NCBI GenBank assembly: GCA_947382415.1 | Contig: CANCYO010000007.1 | Coordinates: 18,727 to 82,726, forward strand | Length of the DNA: 64,000 nt | Origin: an uncultured Lachnospiraceae bacterium | Lineage (GTDB): Bacteria > Bacillota > Clostridia > Lachnospirales > Lachnospiraceae | Direction: 5' to 3' | Shown: one piece after another, positions 42,717-52,510 of the stretch | Numbering within the stretch: position 1 is the first letter of the stretch | Layout of the letters: each line of letters starts with the position of its first letter | Position numbers and translations under genes: made by a program | The notes under the pieces: generated by a model | Seen by the model: the letters and a program-made list of their open reading frames with translations, nothing else | What the model was told of the DNA's origin: nothing | Databases searched by the model: none

Positions 42717-45700
42717 TTATCGTTTCAGTAATGCTTTAATCAGACTTGCAGTACCAAAACTCTTTTGCACAATACTGAATGTGGCGGTCTTGCTTCCTAC
42801 AAAGTTGGCATTGTCGTTTGTTGCTTCGATTACTACGGTTGCTTTCCCTTTTAGAGTATTGTTTGCATAGGTAACTTTAAATCCTTTGGACTTATAATCA
42901 GCGTCCTTCCCATCAAGGATTATCGTTGTATCTTCAAGGCCCTTGATTTTTATAACGGCCTTGTAAGGTTTTACCCTGTCTCCGGTATAAGCTACCCGGG
43001 CAGCTTTTCCGTTTTTGTCCAGAATAGTAATCTTTGCACCGGAAAGGTCTTTCCTTTCCTCTCTAACCACATGATACGAAGTTGTCAGCTCTTTGCCGGA
43101 TTTAGAAATATAATTTGCTTTATTCGCCTTAGGTTCCACCTTGACATACACAGTTTTAAAGCGTTCTCCCTCGTCCAATTCAATTTTGTCAGGTTTAGTA
43201 CTCCAGTCACCGGTTTTGTCTAACCGGTAATAAACGGTATACTCTGATGCCTTGACCAATTCACCGTTTACGATCAGGGATGGAACTGATTTATACACTG
43301 CTTTTTTATTCTTATATATCTTGTCGCCGGCTATTAACTGTATACCTTCGCCTTCTGCCTCACTCTTATTATCATTGCTGAGTACAATTCCTTTAATGGT
43401 AAAGTACTGCTTATCTGTCTTTAAGCCCTTGTAATTACCCAGTCCGGTTACCACATATGCGGCAGTATTCTTGCCTGCCTTCTTGTTGTTACTGTAGGTA
43501 ACTTTGTAGTCTACGCCCTCCGTTAGCACTGTATCAACCGTAACGCCCTTATACCGATAGCTTACCTTCAGATCGTCACCGACAGTAACCCCGGTGCTCA
43601 CAAAGTCATAACCGTCAGCGTTTGCCGCATCAGGAATCAGGACAGCTTTCAGAGAAGCGTCCGTTTTCTTAGCAGGCTTAATGGAGTATAAGAGGGTGAC
43701 GGTTCCGATACACCTCGAGCTGATGCCGGTAACCGTAATCTTCTTAGTTCCCACATTTGTCGTATCTGCGGGATATGAGATAACGTAGTCAACGCCGCTT
43801 TCCAGCTTCCTGTCCGCCTCTGCCGCATCGCTTGACAGCTGATTCTCACCGGCACTATTCGTTATGATGATTTCCGGAATCTGGGATTTGGCGTTATAAT
43901 ACCTTGTCTTATCGGCTTTACCATTTACAAATGCGGCCTTAAGCCTGGCATCTTTCTGCTTTTCCGGAGATACAACTATCACAGGAATTGTAACCTCACC
44001 CGTATAGTTTCCTTTGCTCTTGGCTGTAAGAGTAATGGTCGCATTGTCCGCATCTTCAGCCCATGTTGCATTTGCAAGCCTTGAATCGTCTACAGAGCCT
44101 GTGACTGCCGTCACTTTATAATCCTTTGCCGTAAGCTTCACGCCGCCGTAAAGCAGTACGGGAGTTGCTTTCTTATTGGGAAGCACTACTGCGTTATTTG
44201 CCAGGAACCCTTTATTTGCCGCGATATCATCCGCATTTGCCGCCGCCTTATCATCTCTGGCGTCATCAAAATTTTTCGGATTAATCTTAAAGTTGGCAGA
44301 GACTTTTCCGCCGAGATTTCCTTTGCCCGTTACGGTTACCGTAGGCCATTTTTTCTGATTACCCGCATAAATGGCAGTCAGCTCGCCCGCTTCATTCATC
44401 GTTTCGGACGCTTTCGTGTTATTGCTGTACTTCACCGTGTAGTCCGTACCTTCTACAAGCCTGTCCCTGTTATTCCATACAGTAATGGAAGGTTTGATTG
44501 GAGCGCCTGTGTAAGTGTATACATCGCCGTCGTCAAATATGATACGGAGACCGGTTTCTGTGGAGGGCGGATTCGGGGGCTCCTCCTGCGTTTTATCTGT
44601 TACGGTTCCTGTCACAAGCGTCACGGTATCCCCATATTTTGCCGCGCTGACATAAGGCATTACCTCCACTGTAATTTCCTTGCCAATGTCGGTGGCCGTA
44701 ACCGTATAAGCCGTAAAGTCCACAGCCGCTTCGATTTCATCCTCACCGCTATACCACAAAATGGTGGAATTATCCGTTTCTCCTTCTTCCAGAGCCAGCT
44801 TATAGCTTACGGTTAAGACATCTCCCGGCCTGGGAGCGTCCACACTGCCGGTACTGCTCAGTGTCGGGGCAGTTGTAAATTCCGCTTCCTCTCTTACCGC
44901 TCCGGTTGACTTGAGTATTGCAGTACCCATGTTGTCTGCCGAGTCCTTAGGCGTTACTTCCACGCTGATCCGATATCCCTTATCGTCGCCCGTGACCGTG
45001 TAGCTCTTAATACCATTTGTCGTTGCGGCGCCGGTTTTGACCACTGCACCAGGTTCGCCCTTTTGGGCACGGTACCATGTGATAATAGACGCATCGGTTA
45101 CATCCGCGGCTAAATTCAGCGTATAATCCAGCGTCAGGACATTGCCCTCGCGAGGCGCTTCCAGAGCAGGATTCTCTGTACTTGCAGTTCCTCTGACGAT
45201 TGACAGCATGGGTTCTTTGATAAATTTGAGCGTGTTGCCCTCATCATCACCGCCGTCATCGCCGCCAAAAGAAACCTTGATATAATAGAGATAAATGCCG
45301 CCGTTACCGGAATATATATACCATTTGCCCGGAGCCAGCTTCGTGTCAAGCGTCGTCATTACCGCTCCCGACTCAGGCACGGTAATCTGATAACTGTCGC
45401 CCTGATCATTGGAAACCACCAGGTACCTTTCATCGCCGCTGACACCGGTGTTGGCACGCTCAAGCACTATGGTTAAAGAAGCCTCCTGCTCAATCGTAAA
45501 AGAAATATTTCTTGTGCCCTCATCGGTATCGCTGCCGGCAGCGCCTTTGCCTCCCAGATTCATCCTCTTGGTGAATGTGTGTACTGCTCCTTTATCATCT
45601 GTTACACTTGTTACTTTTCCATTGTTTTGGTTTACAATCAAACGCTTGTCGTCTCTGGCCACAAAAGTAAAGGCTTTATGATTGAAGGTTGAAGCATAAG

Positions 45701-47252
45701 AATCCACGCGCAGCTCTGCCATGTCAATTTCATATTGATCGCCCGTTTCTGTGAGGTCCTTATCCCAACCCGCATATAAGGTCAGATTTCTGCTTGCTTT
45801 CGTTTTGTTAAAGTGAAACTGATACGTATCTGCTAAACCTGTGTTTGCATGTGCTGCGCTTGGATACCAGCCAAGCATACTATAGCCCGTTTTTGTCGTG
45901 GAGGGCTCAATATAGTACTCACCCGCCAGAGCTCTCTGAGGGGCTACGCCGGTTCCCCCGTTCGCGTCAAATTTTACAGTGTAATAATTTGCACTTACGC
46001 CACCCTCATATGTTACATAGACAGCAAGGAAGTCAATTCCACTGCCTTCCGCCGTATAAAGGCAATAGGTGGTGTTTGCTGCCAGATCCGCTTCCACGGT
46101 ACTTGTTTTGGTGTCACTGATACCGGCATGATTGTCTATTCTAATACCGCCGGCTTCATAATCCGTTTCCGTTCCATCATGGAACCTGTATTTACCGGTA
46201 AAATCCGTTAAGCCCTCCGTTTCACCCGTATCACCTTCCGTGACGGCCCCGATTCCAAGCCTGGAGGGATTATCATCATCATCTGACGCACATACGATTT
46301 TTAATGTTGCTTCCGCGTCATCGGTAGTAAATTGAATACTTCTGTAGTCCCCGGTTCCCACACCGCCCATTTTGAGTTTTGCCGTGTAGTTGATTCCATG
46401 AATCGTTTGATTGTCGGCATCTACCGTAACGGTCCTTCCGTCTTTATCTTCTCCGCTGCCCGTACCCTCGTCCGCATTGATGGTAAAACCGGTCTTGGTG
46501 ATCCTGTGATCATAGGTTCCGTTCGGGATATCACCTGCAATGAACTCTAAGTTACATAATGGCACAAAGCCCGACTCCACCACTGCTCCCGTCGGCTGCG
46601 TTTCCACGGCGGAGCCTGCTTCATACCATTCATACTTAATATCAGGCGTTACCTCCGCCGTGATTGTGTATCCGATCAGATCGTCAGTAACGGTAAGCCG
46701 CTTACTGGCGGCAATAGCAGCCTCATCCGCATCATAGGCATGGTCACTGTAGTTTGTGAACTCTCCGTTTGCCAAATGCTCCCCTGCATGTGCCGCCCAG
46801 ACTGCCTTCTCTTCATCAGACAAACCATAAGTATAAATATCCATCACGTAACCACACCAGCAGACGCGATATCCGATGGGTTTTTCAGCATTCTGGGCGG
46901 CTGTGATCTCTGATTTGCCATCACTGCCCGTTTTGTACCACTTGATTGTAGAGGTGTCTTGTCCGTCCTGATCCAATATATAATTTAGCGTCAGGACATT
47001 ACCCGGTTTGGGACAATCCGGACTTATAACTCCCTCGCCGCTGATTGAGAGCGCCGGCCTGCCATCTTCTGTAAATCCAACTGTTCCTATGATGTTTCCG
47101 TTCAGTTTTTCTTCATTTACCTCAGATTTGTCAATTTCTTCAGCGTATACAACACTGAATGTATCAGCCGACAACAAGGTCACTGCCAGCAGCAAAGCAA
47201 GCGCTCCTGCAATGAATCTTTTTCTCTTTCCTTTTACTTCTTTCAGACCCAT
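42717..47252 (-). CDS. Large secreted surface protein with repeated beta domains
   Basis: 1511 residues with a clear signal peptide (LALLLAVTLLSA, predicted cut after VVYA at about 37). An InlB-type B-repeat is visible (VKFDANGGTGVAPQRALAGE then LTLYAGW, ~residues 428-500). The C-terminal half contains at least six ~90-residue repeats with a VDYKVTYSNNKKAGK-like core (for example DYTVKYSNNTKASE, DYKVTYSNNKKAGKN) and YTGDRVKPY or YTGAPIKPS openings. No LPxTG motif, S-layer or choline-binding domain is seen at the C-terminus (ends LIKALLKR), so anchoring is unclear. It may be an adhesin or surface layer partner. Confidence 0.75.
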   Translation of the reverse strand: MGLKEVKGKRKRFIAGALALLLAVTLLSADTFSVVYAEEIDKSEVNEEKLNGNIIGTVGFTEDGRPALSISGEGVISPDCPKPGNVLTLNYILDQDGQDTSTIKWYKTGSDGKSEITAAQNAEKPIGYRVCWCGYVMDIYTYGLSDEEKAVWAAHAGEHLANGEFTNYSDHAYDADEAAIAASKRLTVTDDLIGYTITAEVTPDIKYEWYEAGSAVETQPTGAVVESGFVPLCNLEFIAGDIPNGTYDHRITKTGFTINADEGTGSGEDKDGRTVTVDADNQTIHGINYTAKLKMGGVGTGDYRSIQFTTDDAEATLKIVCASDDDDNPSRLGIGAVTEGDTGETEGLTDFTGKYRFHDGTETDYEAGGIRIDNHAGISDTKTSTVEADLAANTTYCLYTAEGSGIDFLAVYVTYEGGVSANYYTVKFDANGGTGVAPQRALAGEYYIEPSTTKTGYSMLGWYPSAAHANTGLADTYQFHFNKTKASRNLTLYAGWDKDLTETGDQYEIDMAELRVDSYASTFNHKAFTFVARDDKRLIVNQNNGKVTSVTDDKGAVHTFTKRMNLGGKGAAGSDTDEGTRNISFTIEQEASLTIVLERANTGVSGDERYLVVSNDQGDSYQITVPESGAVMTTLDTKLAPGKWYIYSGNGGIYLYYIKVSFGGDDGGDDEGNTLKFIKEPMLSIVRGTASTENPALEAPREGNVLTLDYTLNLAADVTDASIITWYRAQKGEPGAVVKTGAATTNGIKSYTVTGDDKGYRISVEVTPKDSADNMGTAILKSTGAVREEAEFTTAPTLSSTGSVDAPRPGDVLTVSYKLALEEGETDNSTILWYSGEDEIEAAVDFTAYTVTATDIGKEITVEVMPYVSAAKYGDTVTLVTGTVTDKTQEEPPNPPSTETGLRIIFDDGDVYTYTGAPIKPSITVWNNRDRLVEGTDYTVKYSNNTKASETMNEAGELTAIYAGNQKKWPTVTVTGKGNLGGKVSANFKINPKNFDDARDDKAAANADDIAANKGFLANNAVVLPNKKATPVLLYGGVKLTAKDYKVTAVTGSVDDSRLANATWAEDADNATITLTAKSKGNYTGEVTIPVIVVSPEKQKDARLKAAFVNGKADKTRYYNAKSQIPEIIITNSAGENQLSSDAAEADRKLESGVDYVISYPADTTNVGTKKITVTGISSRCIGTVTLLYSIKPAKKTDASLKAVLIPDAANADGYDFVSTGVTVGDDLKVSYRYKGVTVDTVLTEGVDYKVTYSNNKKAGKNTAAYVVTGLGNYKGLKTDKQYFTIKGIVLSNDNKSEAEGEGIQLIAGDKIYKNKKAVYKSVPSLIVNGELVKASEYTVYYRLDKTGDWSTKPDKIELDEGERFKTVYVKVEPKANKANYISKSGKELTTSYHVVREERKDLSGAKITILDKNGKAARVAYTGDRVKPYKAVIKIKGLEDTTIILDGKDADYKSKGFKVTYANNTLKGKATVVIEATNDNANFVGSKTATFSIVQKSFGTASLIKALLKR

Positions 47253-47283
47253 AATAAATCAGTCCTCCACTGACACCTTCTGA

Positions 47284-49941
47284 TTATGCCCTGGGCGTAA
47301 CACATTTGCGGATCATATCCACAGGTATCATGGTCACAGCTAACAGCACCACGGCAATCCAGCCCATAATGCCAAAAGGTACGCAACTGAACATATTGCC
47401 GATCCAGGTAAAGACCGGCAGCGGGATCAGGCCCGCGTTTACAATAGCCGCCTGTACCAGAATAATGATAAAGAATACCTTCAGGAATCCCGTATTCTCG
47501 TTCAGTCCCCTGAAGATCGCAAATCCATCGTCTCTGACATTAAATCCGTTAAACAGCGCGCTGACGATAAAGAGCACAAAATATCCTGTCAAATGCTGGG
47601 CTTCATCGTCAAACAGATTGATAAAGAACGGCGTTTTGAGATACACAAAACTGATAAAGGTAAGCCATGCGCCCATGATAATGATCTGTGCCATCATCTT
47701 TTTGCTGACAATGCTCTCGTCTCTTCTTCTGGGCCGCTCTTTCATGTATTTCTCCAGCGCGGGCTCGTTGCCGAGCATGATCGCACCCAATCCGTCCATG
47801 ACAAGGTTCACGAACAACAGATGCGTTACTTTCAGCGGCTCGTCCACACCGAAGAACGGAGCGATTGCGCTGACCACCACTGCCGCCACATTGATCACCA
47901 ACTGGAATTTGCAGAATTTGAGGATATTATGGTAAATGGTTCTGCCGTACCAGATCGCATCCTTGATGGATCTGAAGTTGTCGTCCAGCACTACGATCTT
48001 GCCGGCTTCCTTGGCTGCCTCCGTACCGCTTCCCATGGCGAAGCCCACATCCGCTCTCTTCAGCGCCGGGGAATCGTTTACACCGTCGCCCGTCATTCCC
48101 ACTACCAGATTCATCTCCTGACAGAGCTTGACCATTCGGGATTTGTCCGTGGGCAGAGCTCTTGCGATGACTCGGATATCCTTCATGATAGCCTTGACTT
48201 CCTCGTCGCTCATATTGTTTAACTCAGCGGAGGTCAAAGCCTTATCAGAATCTTTATTGATCAGCCCTGCGTCCTCCGCGATGGAAACAGCCGTCTCCAG
48301 TCTGTCGCCGGTGATCATGACCACCTGAATGCCGGCTTCCTGCACTTCACGGATGGCATCCTTTGCCTCCGGTCTCACATCGTCGCGGATGGCCACCAGA
48401 CCGATCAACACCACATCGTCATTGATCTTGTTTTCCGCAAGCTCCTTCGAGGAATAGCCAAAGGCCAGCACACGCATGGCTCTGGAGGCCAGTTCATTAA
48501 TCTTGTCGTTCAACGCGTCAAAATCCAGACTCACCTCGTTGCCATCTTTATCCAAAGCTTTGGTGGCAACTGCCAGCAGTCTCTCCGGAGCGCCCTTGTA
48601 AAATGTCTTGCCCATATCTTTGATATGCACCTGACTGAATTTATTGGCTGAGTTAAAGCCCTGAAACTTATCGGCCTCATATTCCTTATTGCTGTCCAGC
48701 AGATTAAAGGTTTCCTCTCCGATAAACTTCATCAGCGCCTGATCTGTAGCGTTTCCGCCGATCACCTTGTGAAGAGCGTCAAACATGGAAGCCGTATTTT
48801 TGCCGATGGCGATGTCCACATAGCTTTTAATCTTTCCATGGCTTTTTAACTGATCAAGCGGTATGGTCTCCCCCTGTGCAGTGAAGAACTCCACCACCTC
48901 AAGCATACCCTTGGTGATGGTGCCGGTCTTATCGCTGAACAGAATATTCAGGGAACCGGCCGTCTCGATACCTTCGGCCTTGCGCACCAACACATTGTGA
49001 TCCAGCATCTTGCTGGTATTCTGCATCAGCACCAGCGAAATCATAAGCGGCAGCCCCTCCGGGACAGCGCACACGATAATTACGATGGCAAGAGACACCG
49101 CTCTCACCACATCCTGCAGAATCTGGGACCAGCCCGACTCCAGATAAGCGGAGACGCCCCCCGCGTTCATCACAAAGAAAATGATATACAGCACTGCAAT
49201 TACTGTCGCTCCGATATAACCAAAGGTGGAAATCTGGTTTGCAAGCTTGGAAAGCTTGACCTTCAGCGGCGAGTCCGGCTCGTCCTCCTGCATCTCTTCG
49301 GCCATCTTACCCATCATGGTCTTCAGGCCCACCTTGCGCACGTCCAGAATTCCTTCTCCGTCAAACACTACGGCGCCCCGAAACAATGAATACTGATCCA
49401 CAAAGGTATCTCCGGTTATGTCATCGGGCAGTTCCACCTGGCCTTGGGCAGCATACTTTTTACATTCCTCCGCCTCGCCGTTCAGCGCGGAATTATCTAC
49501 CCGTATATCGCCATCCACCAGGATGCCGTCCGCGGGAATCTTATCGCCGGATTGGAGCAGTACGCTGTCTCCCACAACCACATCGTCCACTTCAATGACA
49601 GCGACTACACCGTTGCGGTATACTTTGCAGGTGTCCTTTTTGGTACTGTCTTTGAGTTGACGGTACTTGGTATCGCTTGCCACACTGGTCTTGGCGGACA
49701 CAACCGCCACGATCAGCACTGCCACAATGGTGCCCACCGGCTCATAAATCTCCGCGTATCCCAGGAAAAACATTGCGATCATAATTCCTGCGATAACCAG
49801 CAGAATCTTGATCATCGGGTCGCCAAAGGTCTCCATGAAGGCTTCCCAAAAAGTAGTAGGTTCTGACTCCGGTATCGCGTTGGACCCGTATTTCTCCCGG
49901 GAGCTTTGCACCTCCTGATCTGATAGTCCCTGTAATTTCAT
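47284..49941 (-). CDS. Calcium-transporting P-type ATPase (type II)
   Basis: 885 residues. P-type ATPase hallmarks: VPEGLPLMISLVLMQN in the fourth membrane helix, the phosphorylation site FSDKTGTITKG, ATP-binding FYKGAPERLLAVA, TGDRLETAVSIAEDAG, and GVNDSPALKRADVGFAMG. The actuator domain has DNSALNGEAEECKK. The C-terminal six-helix block is complete. Charges at the cation site suit Ca2+ (PMCA-type), exporting calcium from the cytoplasm. It lies in the Ter island directly after the TerD genes, where a TerC gene is usual; 30 bases separate it from the surface protein gene. Confidence 0.9.
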   Translation of the reverse strand: MKLQGLSDQEVQSSREKYGSNAIPESEPTTFWEAFMETFGDPMIKILLVIAGIMIAMFFLGYAEIYEPVGTIVAVLIVAVVSAKTSVASDTKYRQLKDSTKKDTCKVYRNGVVAVIEVDDVVVGDSVLLQSGDKIPADGILVDGDIRVDNSALNGEAEECKKYAAQGQVELPDDITGDTFVDQYSLFRGAVVFDGEGILDVRKVGLKTMMGKMAEEMQEDEPDSPLKVKLSKLANQISTFGYIGATVIAVLYIIFFVMNAGGVSAYLESGWSQILQDVVRAVSLAIVIIVCAVPEGLPLMISLVLMQNTSKMLDHNVLVRKAEGIETAGSLNILFSDKTGTITKGMLEVVEFFTAQGETIPLDQLKSHGKIKSYVDIAIGKNTASMFDALHKVIGGNATDQALMKFIGEETFNLLDSNKEYEADKFQGFNSANKFSQVHIKDMGKTFYKGAPERLLAVATKALDKDGNEVSLDFDALNDKINELASRAMRVLAFGYSSKELAENKINDDVVLIGLVAIRDDVRPEAKDAIREVQEAGIQVVMITGDRLETAVSIAEDAGLINKDSDKALTSAELNNMSDEEVKAIMKDIRVIARALPTDKSRMVKLCQEMNLVVGMTGDGVNDSPALKRADVGFAMGSGTEAAKEAGKIVVLDDNFRSIKDAIWYGRTIYHNILKFCKFQLVINVAAVVVSAIAPFFGVDEPLKVTHLLFVNLVMDGLGAIMLGNEPALEKYMKERPRRRDESIVSKKMMAQIIIMGAWLTFISFVYLKTPFFINLFDDEAQHLTGYFVLFIVSALFNGFNVRDDGFAIFRGLNENTGFLKVFFIIILVQAAIVNAGLIPLPVFTWIGNMFSCVPFGIMGWIAVVLLAVTMIPVDMIRKCVTPRA

Positions 49942-49981
49942 CTTTTTTTATTCCTCCCTGCCCGTTTTAAGAGCATCTCTT

Positions 49982-50569
49982 CTACATATATCTCTTGATC
50001 AGCTCTCCCAAACCGGGATCATTTGTACCCTGACCGATGGCATTGAATTTCCACTCTCCATTATGCCGATATATTTCGCCAAATATCATCGCCGTCATTC
50101 CGGAATAATTATCCGTCAGGCTGTACTTACACATTTCCGTATTGTTACTCGCATTCACCAGACGGATAAAGGCATTTTCAATCATTCCAAAATGCTGGTT
50201 TCTCTGTACAGCCTGATAAATGTTGACAACCAGTACAATTCTGTCGTATTCTGCCGGAATTCTCGCAAGATCCACTACAATCTGCTCGTCATCCCCGTCT
50301 CCCGCTCCGGTCAGATTATCTCCCATATGTTCTATGGTTCCGGTGGGATGCCGCAGATTGCCATAATAGACTACATCCTCCTGATAAGTCAACTTTCCGT
50401 TGATCAGTGCAAGCGCCGACGCGTCGCAGTCTATGGGCGCAGGTTTCGCTGAGAAGAATCCTGTCTTTCTCTTGACTTCATCCCATCCCAGTCCTACCAC
50501 CACTTTGGAGAGTCCCGCGTTATCCTTTGACAGACTGACCTTCTGTCCTTTCTGTAAACTGATTGACAT
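49982..50569 (-). CDS. TerD family protein (divergent member)
   Basis: 195 residues. It has the TerD start ISLQKGQKVSLSKDNAGLSK and the calcium-site region HMGDNLTGAGDGDDEQIVVD. The first acidic patch (DCDASALAL) differs from the DFDLDA motif of neighbours, and the N-terminal loop is longer (KRKTGFFSAKPAP). C-terminal half: FGEIYRHNGEWKFNAIGQGT then a variant end without the GGL motif. TerD proteins bind calcium and act in stress response. Last TerD gene of the operon. Confidence 0.88.
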   Translation of the reverse strand: MSISLQKGQKVSLSKDNAGLSKVVVGLGWDEVKRKTGFFSAKPAPIDCDASALALINGKLTYQEDVVYYGNLRHPTGTIEHMGDNLTGAGDGDDEQIVVDLARIPAEYDRIVLVVNIYQAVQRNQHFGMIENAFIRLVNASNNTEMCKYSLTDNYSGMTAMIFGEIYRHNGEWKFNAIGQGTNDPGLGELIKRYM

Positions 50570-50588
50570 TTCCTTCCTCCTATCGGTT

Positions 50589-51185
50589 TTACTTACGTCC
50601 CGGCTTCCAGTTCATGCCCCAGCCGAACGCTCTGTCCAGTTCCTCGTGCCCTCTGAAGAAACGGATGATCTTCTCCACGCTGAAGGTCTCGTCATCACGG
50701 TTTTCAAACAACACCAGACCGCACATGATATTATTGGAATTGAACTCATCCATCTTTACAACGATATCCTCCGCACCGGGATATTTGATGGTAACTACCG
50801 CATCCGCCTGCTTCCAGTTCGCAATTCCTTCATAAATAAAAGTATAGACCAGAATCCTCTTGATCTCCGCAATCTGATTGCCATTGATCCTCAGATTTTC
50901 TCCTGCTGCCGCAGCTCCTGTCCTGTCGTCGCCGTCCAGCGCGATATACGGAGGATATTGAAGAGAACCAAAGGAATTGCCAAGCGCCTGCACAGCTCCC
51001 TTTCTGCCATCCTTCAGCTCAAACAGACAACCCAGATCCAGATCGATTCCACCGCCGCCCAGCAGGCCGGACAGAAAACCTTTCTTGCCCGCATTCCAGT
51101 TCAGATTCACCAGAATCTCCCCCAGACCGCCAGACGCTTTCTTTGTAAGATTTACTTTTTGACCTTTTTCCAAATTAATTGCCAT
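50589..51185 (-). CDS. TerA-like TerD-superfamily protein
   Basis: 198 residues. Starts INLEKGQKVNLTKKASGGL, followed by GGGGIDLDLGCLFELKDGRK, GAVQALGNSFGSLQYPPYIA and DGDDRTGAAAAGENLRINGN. This layout (no GDNLTG site; a GDDRTG region and a W-rich end WGMNWKPGRK) matches the TerA branch rather than TerD. It is flanked by TerD genes on both sides. Function unknown; TerA and TerD families usually occur together. Confidence 0.85.
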   Translation of the reverse strand: MAINLEKGQKVNLTKKASGGLGEILVNLNWNAGKKGFLSGLLGGGGIDLDLGCLFELKDGRKGAVQALGNSFGSLQYPPYIALDGDDRTGAAAAGENLRINGNQIAEIKRILVYTFIYEGIANWKQADAVVTIKYPGAEDIVVKMDEFNSNNIMCGLVLFENRDDETFSVEKIIRFFRGHEELDRAFGWGMNWKPGRK

Positions 51186-51243
51186 AACTCACTCTCTCCT
51201 GTTCTGATTCCGTACCGGTCTTCCGTAATTGTCCTGTACTGTT

Positions 51244-51828
51244 TTAATTTTCCACTTCAACGCCAAAATTAGCGCACAATGCCGCAAGACCGCCCTGATA
51301 TCCGCTGCCGATGGCATTGAACTTCCACTCGCCGCCATTTTTATACAATTCTCCAAAAACCGCCGCCGTCTCGATGGAGAAATCCTCCCCCAGATCGTAG
51401 CGCAAAAGCTCTTCGCCGTTGGCCTCGTTATAAATTCTGATAAACGCATTGTTTACCTGTCCGAAATTCTGACGTCTCGCCTCCGCCTCGTAGATGGTCA
51501 CGGTAAAAGCAATTTTGGTAATGTTTGCAGGCACCAGAGACAGATCGATCTTAATCTGTTCGTCATCTCCCTCTCCCACGCCGGTGGTATTGTCGCCCAT
51601 ATGCTTCACGCTGCCGGAGGGATGCTGCAGATTGCCGAAAAATACGAAATCATTCTGATTGGACACCCTGCCGTTATCCGCAAGCAGAAATGCCGCCGCA
51701 TCCAGATCAAAATCTCCTCCTGTGTCAAACTGGTTCACATCCCAGCCAAGTCCCACTACTACATTGTTCAGCCCCGGGTTTCCTTTTGTCAGACTGACCT
51801 TCTGACCTTTCTGTAAAGAGACTGCCAT
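51244..51828 (-). CDS. TerD family calcium-binding stress protein
   Basis: 194 residues. Contains VSLQKGQKVSLTKGNPGLNN, DTGGDFDLDAAAFLLADNGR and the site HMGDNTTGVGEGDDEQIKID, and ends FQ-like GSGYQGGLAALCANFGVE. It is the closest paralogue of the next gene upstream. GGAGG stands eight bases before the ATG at 51828; the longer frame adds a TTG start with poor spacing. Confidence 0.9.
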   Translation of the reverse strand: MAVSLQKGQKVSLTKGNPGLNNVVVGLGWDVNQFDTGGDFDLDAAAFLLADNGRVSNQNDFVFFGNLQHPSGSVKHMGDNTTGVGEGDDEQIKIDLSLVPANITKIAFTVTIYEAEARRQNFGQVNNAFIRIYNEANGEELLRYDLGEDFSIETAAVFGELYKNGGEWKFNAIGSGYQGGLAALCANFGVEVEN

Positions 51829-51843
51829 GATCAATACCTCCTT

Positions 51844-52425
51844 TTATGCCACCTCAATACCGTAATGTGCGCACAGCGCTGCCAGACCGCCCTGGAAACC
51901 GCTGCCGATGGCGTTAAACTTCCACTCGCCGTTGTTCTTGTACAGCTCGCCTACCACGATGGCCGTCTCAATGGAGAAGTCCTCTCCCAGATCATAACGG
52001 ATCAGTTCCTGTCCGGTCACCTCGTCCACGATTCGGATAAAGGCATTGGACACCTGGCCGAAATTCTGACGTCTCACATCCGCGTCATAAATGGTAACCG
52101 CAAAAGCGATCTTGGAAATATTTGCGGGAATCTTAGTCAGATCCACTTCGATCTGCTCATCGTCTCCCTCGCCCTCTCCGGTGAGATTATCGCCCATATG
52201 CTTCAGAGCGCCGCTGGAATGTTCCAGATTACCATAGAAGATAAATTCCTTCTCTGTGGGACATTTTCCGGTATCACCCGTCATAAACGCAGAGGCGTCC
52301 AGATCGAAATCCGCGCCCGAATCAAAAGCGTTTACGTCCCATCCCAGACCTACCATAATCTTCTTTAATCCGGGATTACCCTTTGTCAAGTCTACTTTCT
52401 GTCCTTTTGATAAATTGATCGGCAT
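51844..52425 (-). CDS. TerD family calcium-binding stress protein
   Basis: 193 residues. Contains INLSKGQKVDLTKGNPGLKK, SGADFDLDASAFMTGDTGKC and HMGDNLTGEGEGDDEQIEVD, ending GSGFQGGLAALCAHYGIEVA. It is the most canonical TerD of the four. AAGGAGGG precedes the ATG at 52425; the longer frame to 52467 has no good site. It follows the TelA gene by 86 bases. Confidence 0.92.
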   Translation of the reverse strand: MPINLSKGQKVDLTKGNPGLKKIMVGLGWDVNAFDSGADFDLDASAFMTGDTGKCPTEKEFIFYGNLEHSSGALKHMGDNLTGEGEGDDEQIEVDLTKIPANISKIAFAVTIYDADVRRQNFGQVSNAFIRIVDEVTGQELIRYDLGEDFSIETAIVVGELYKNNGEWKFNAIGSGFQGGLAALCAHYGIEVA

Positions 52426-52510
52426 ATGTTTGCCCTCCTTATTTATAGTTTGTATTGCATTTCCCACATGGTTAAATCAAAACTGCCCCTGCCCTCCGCA
52501 GGAAACTGTG

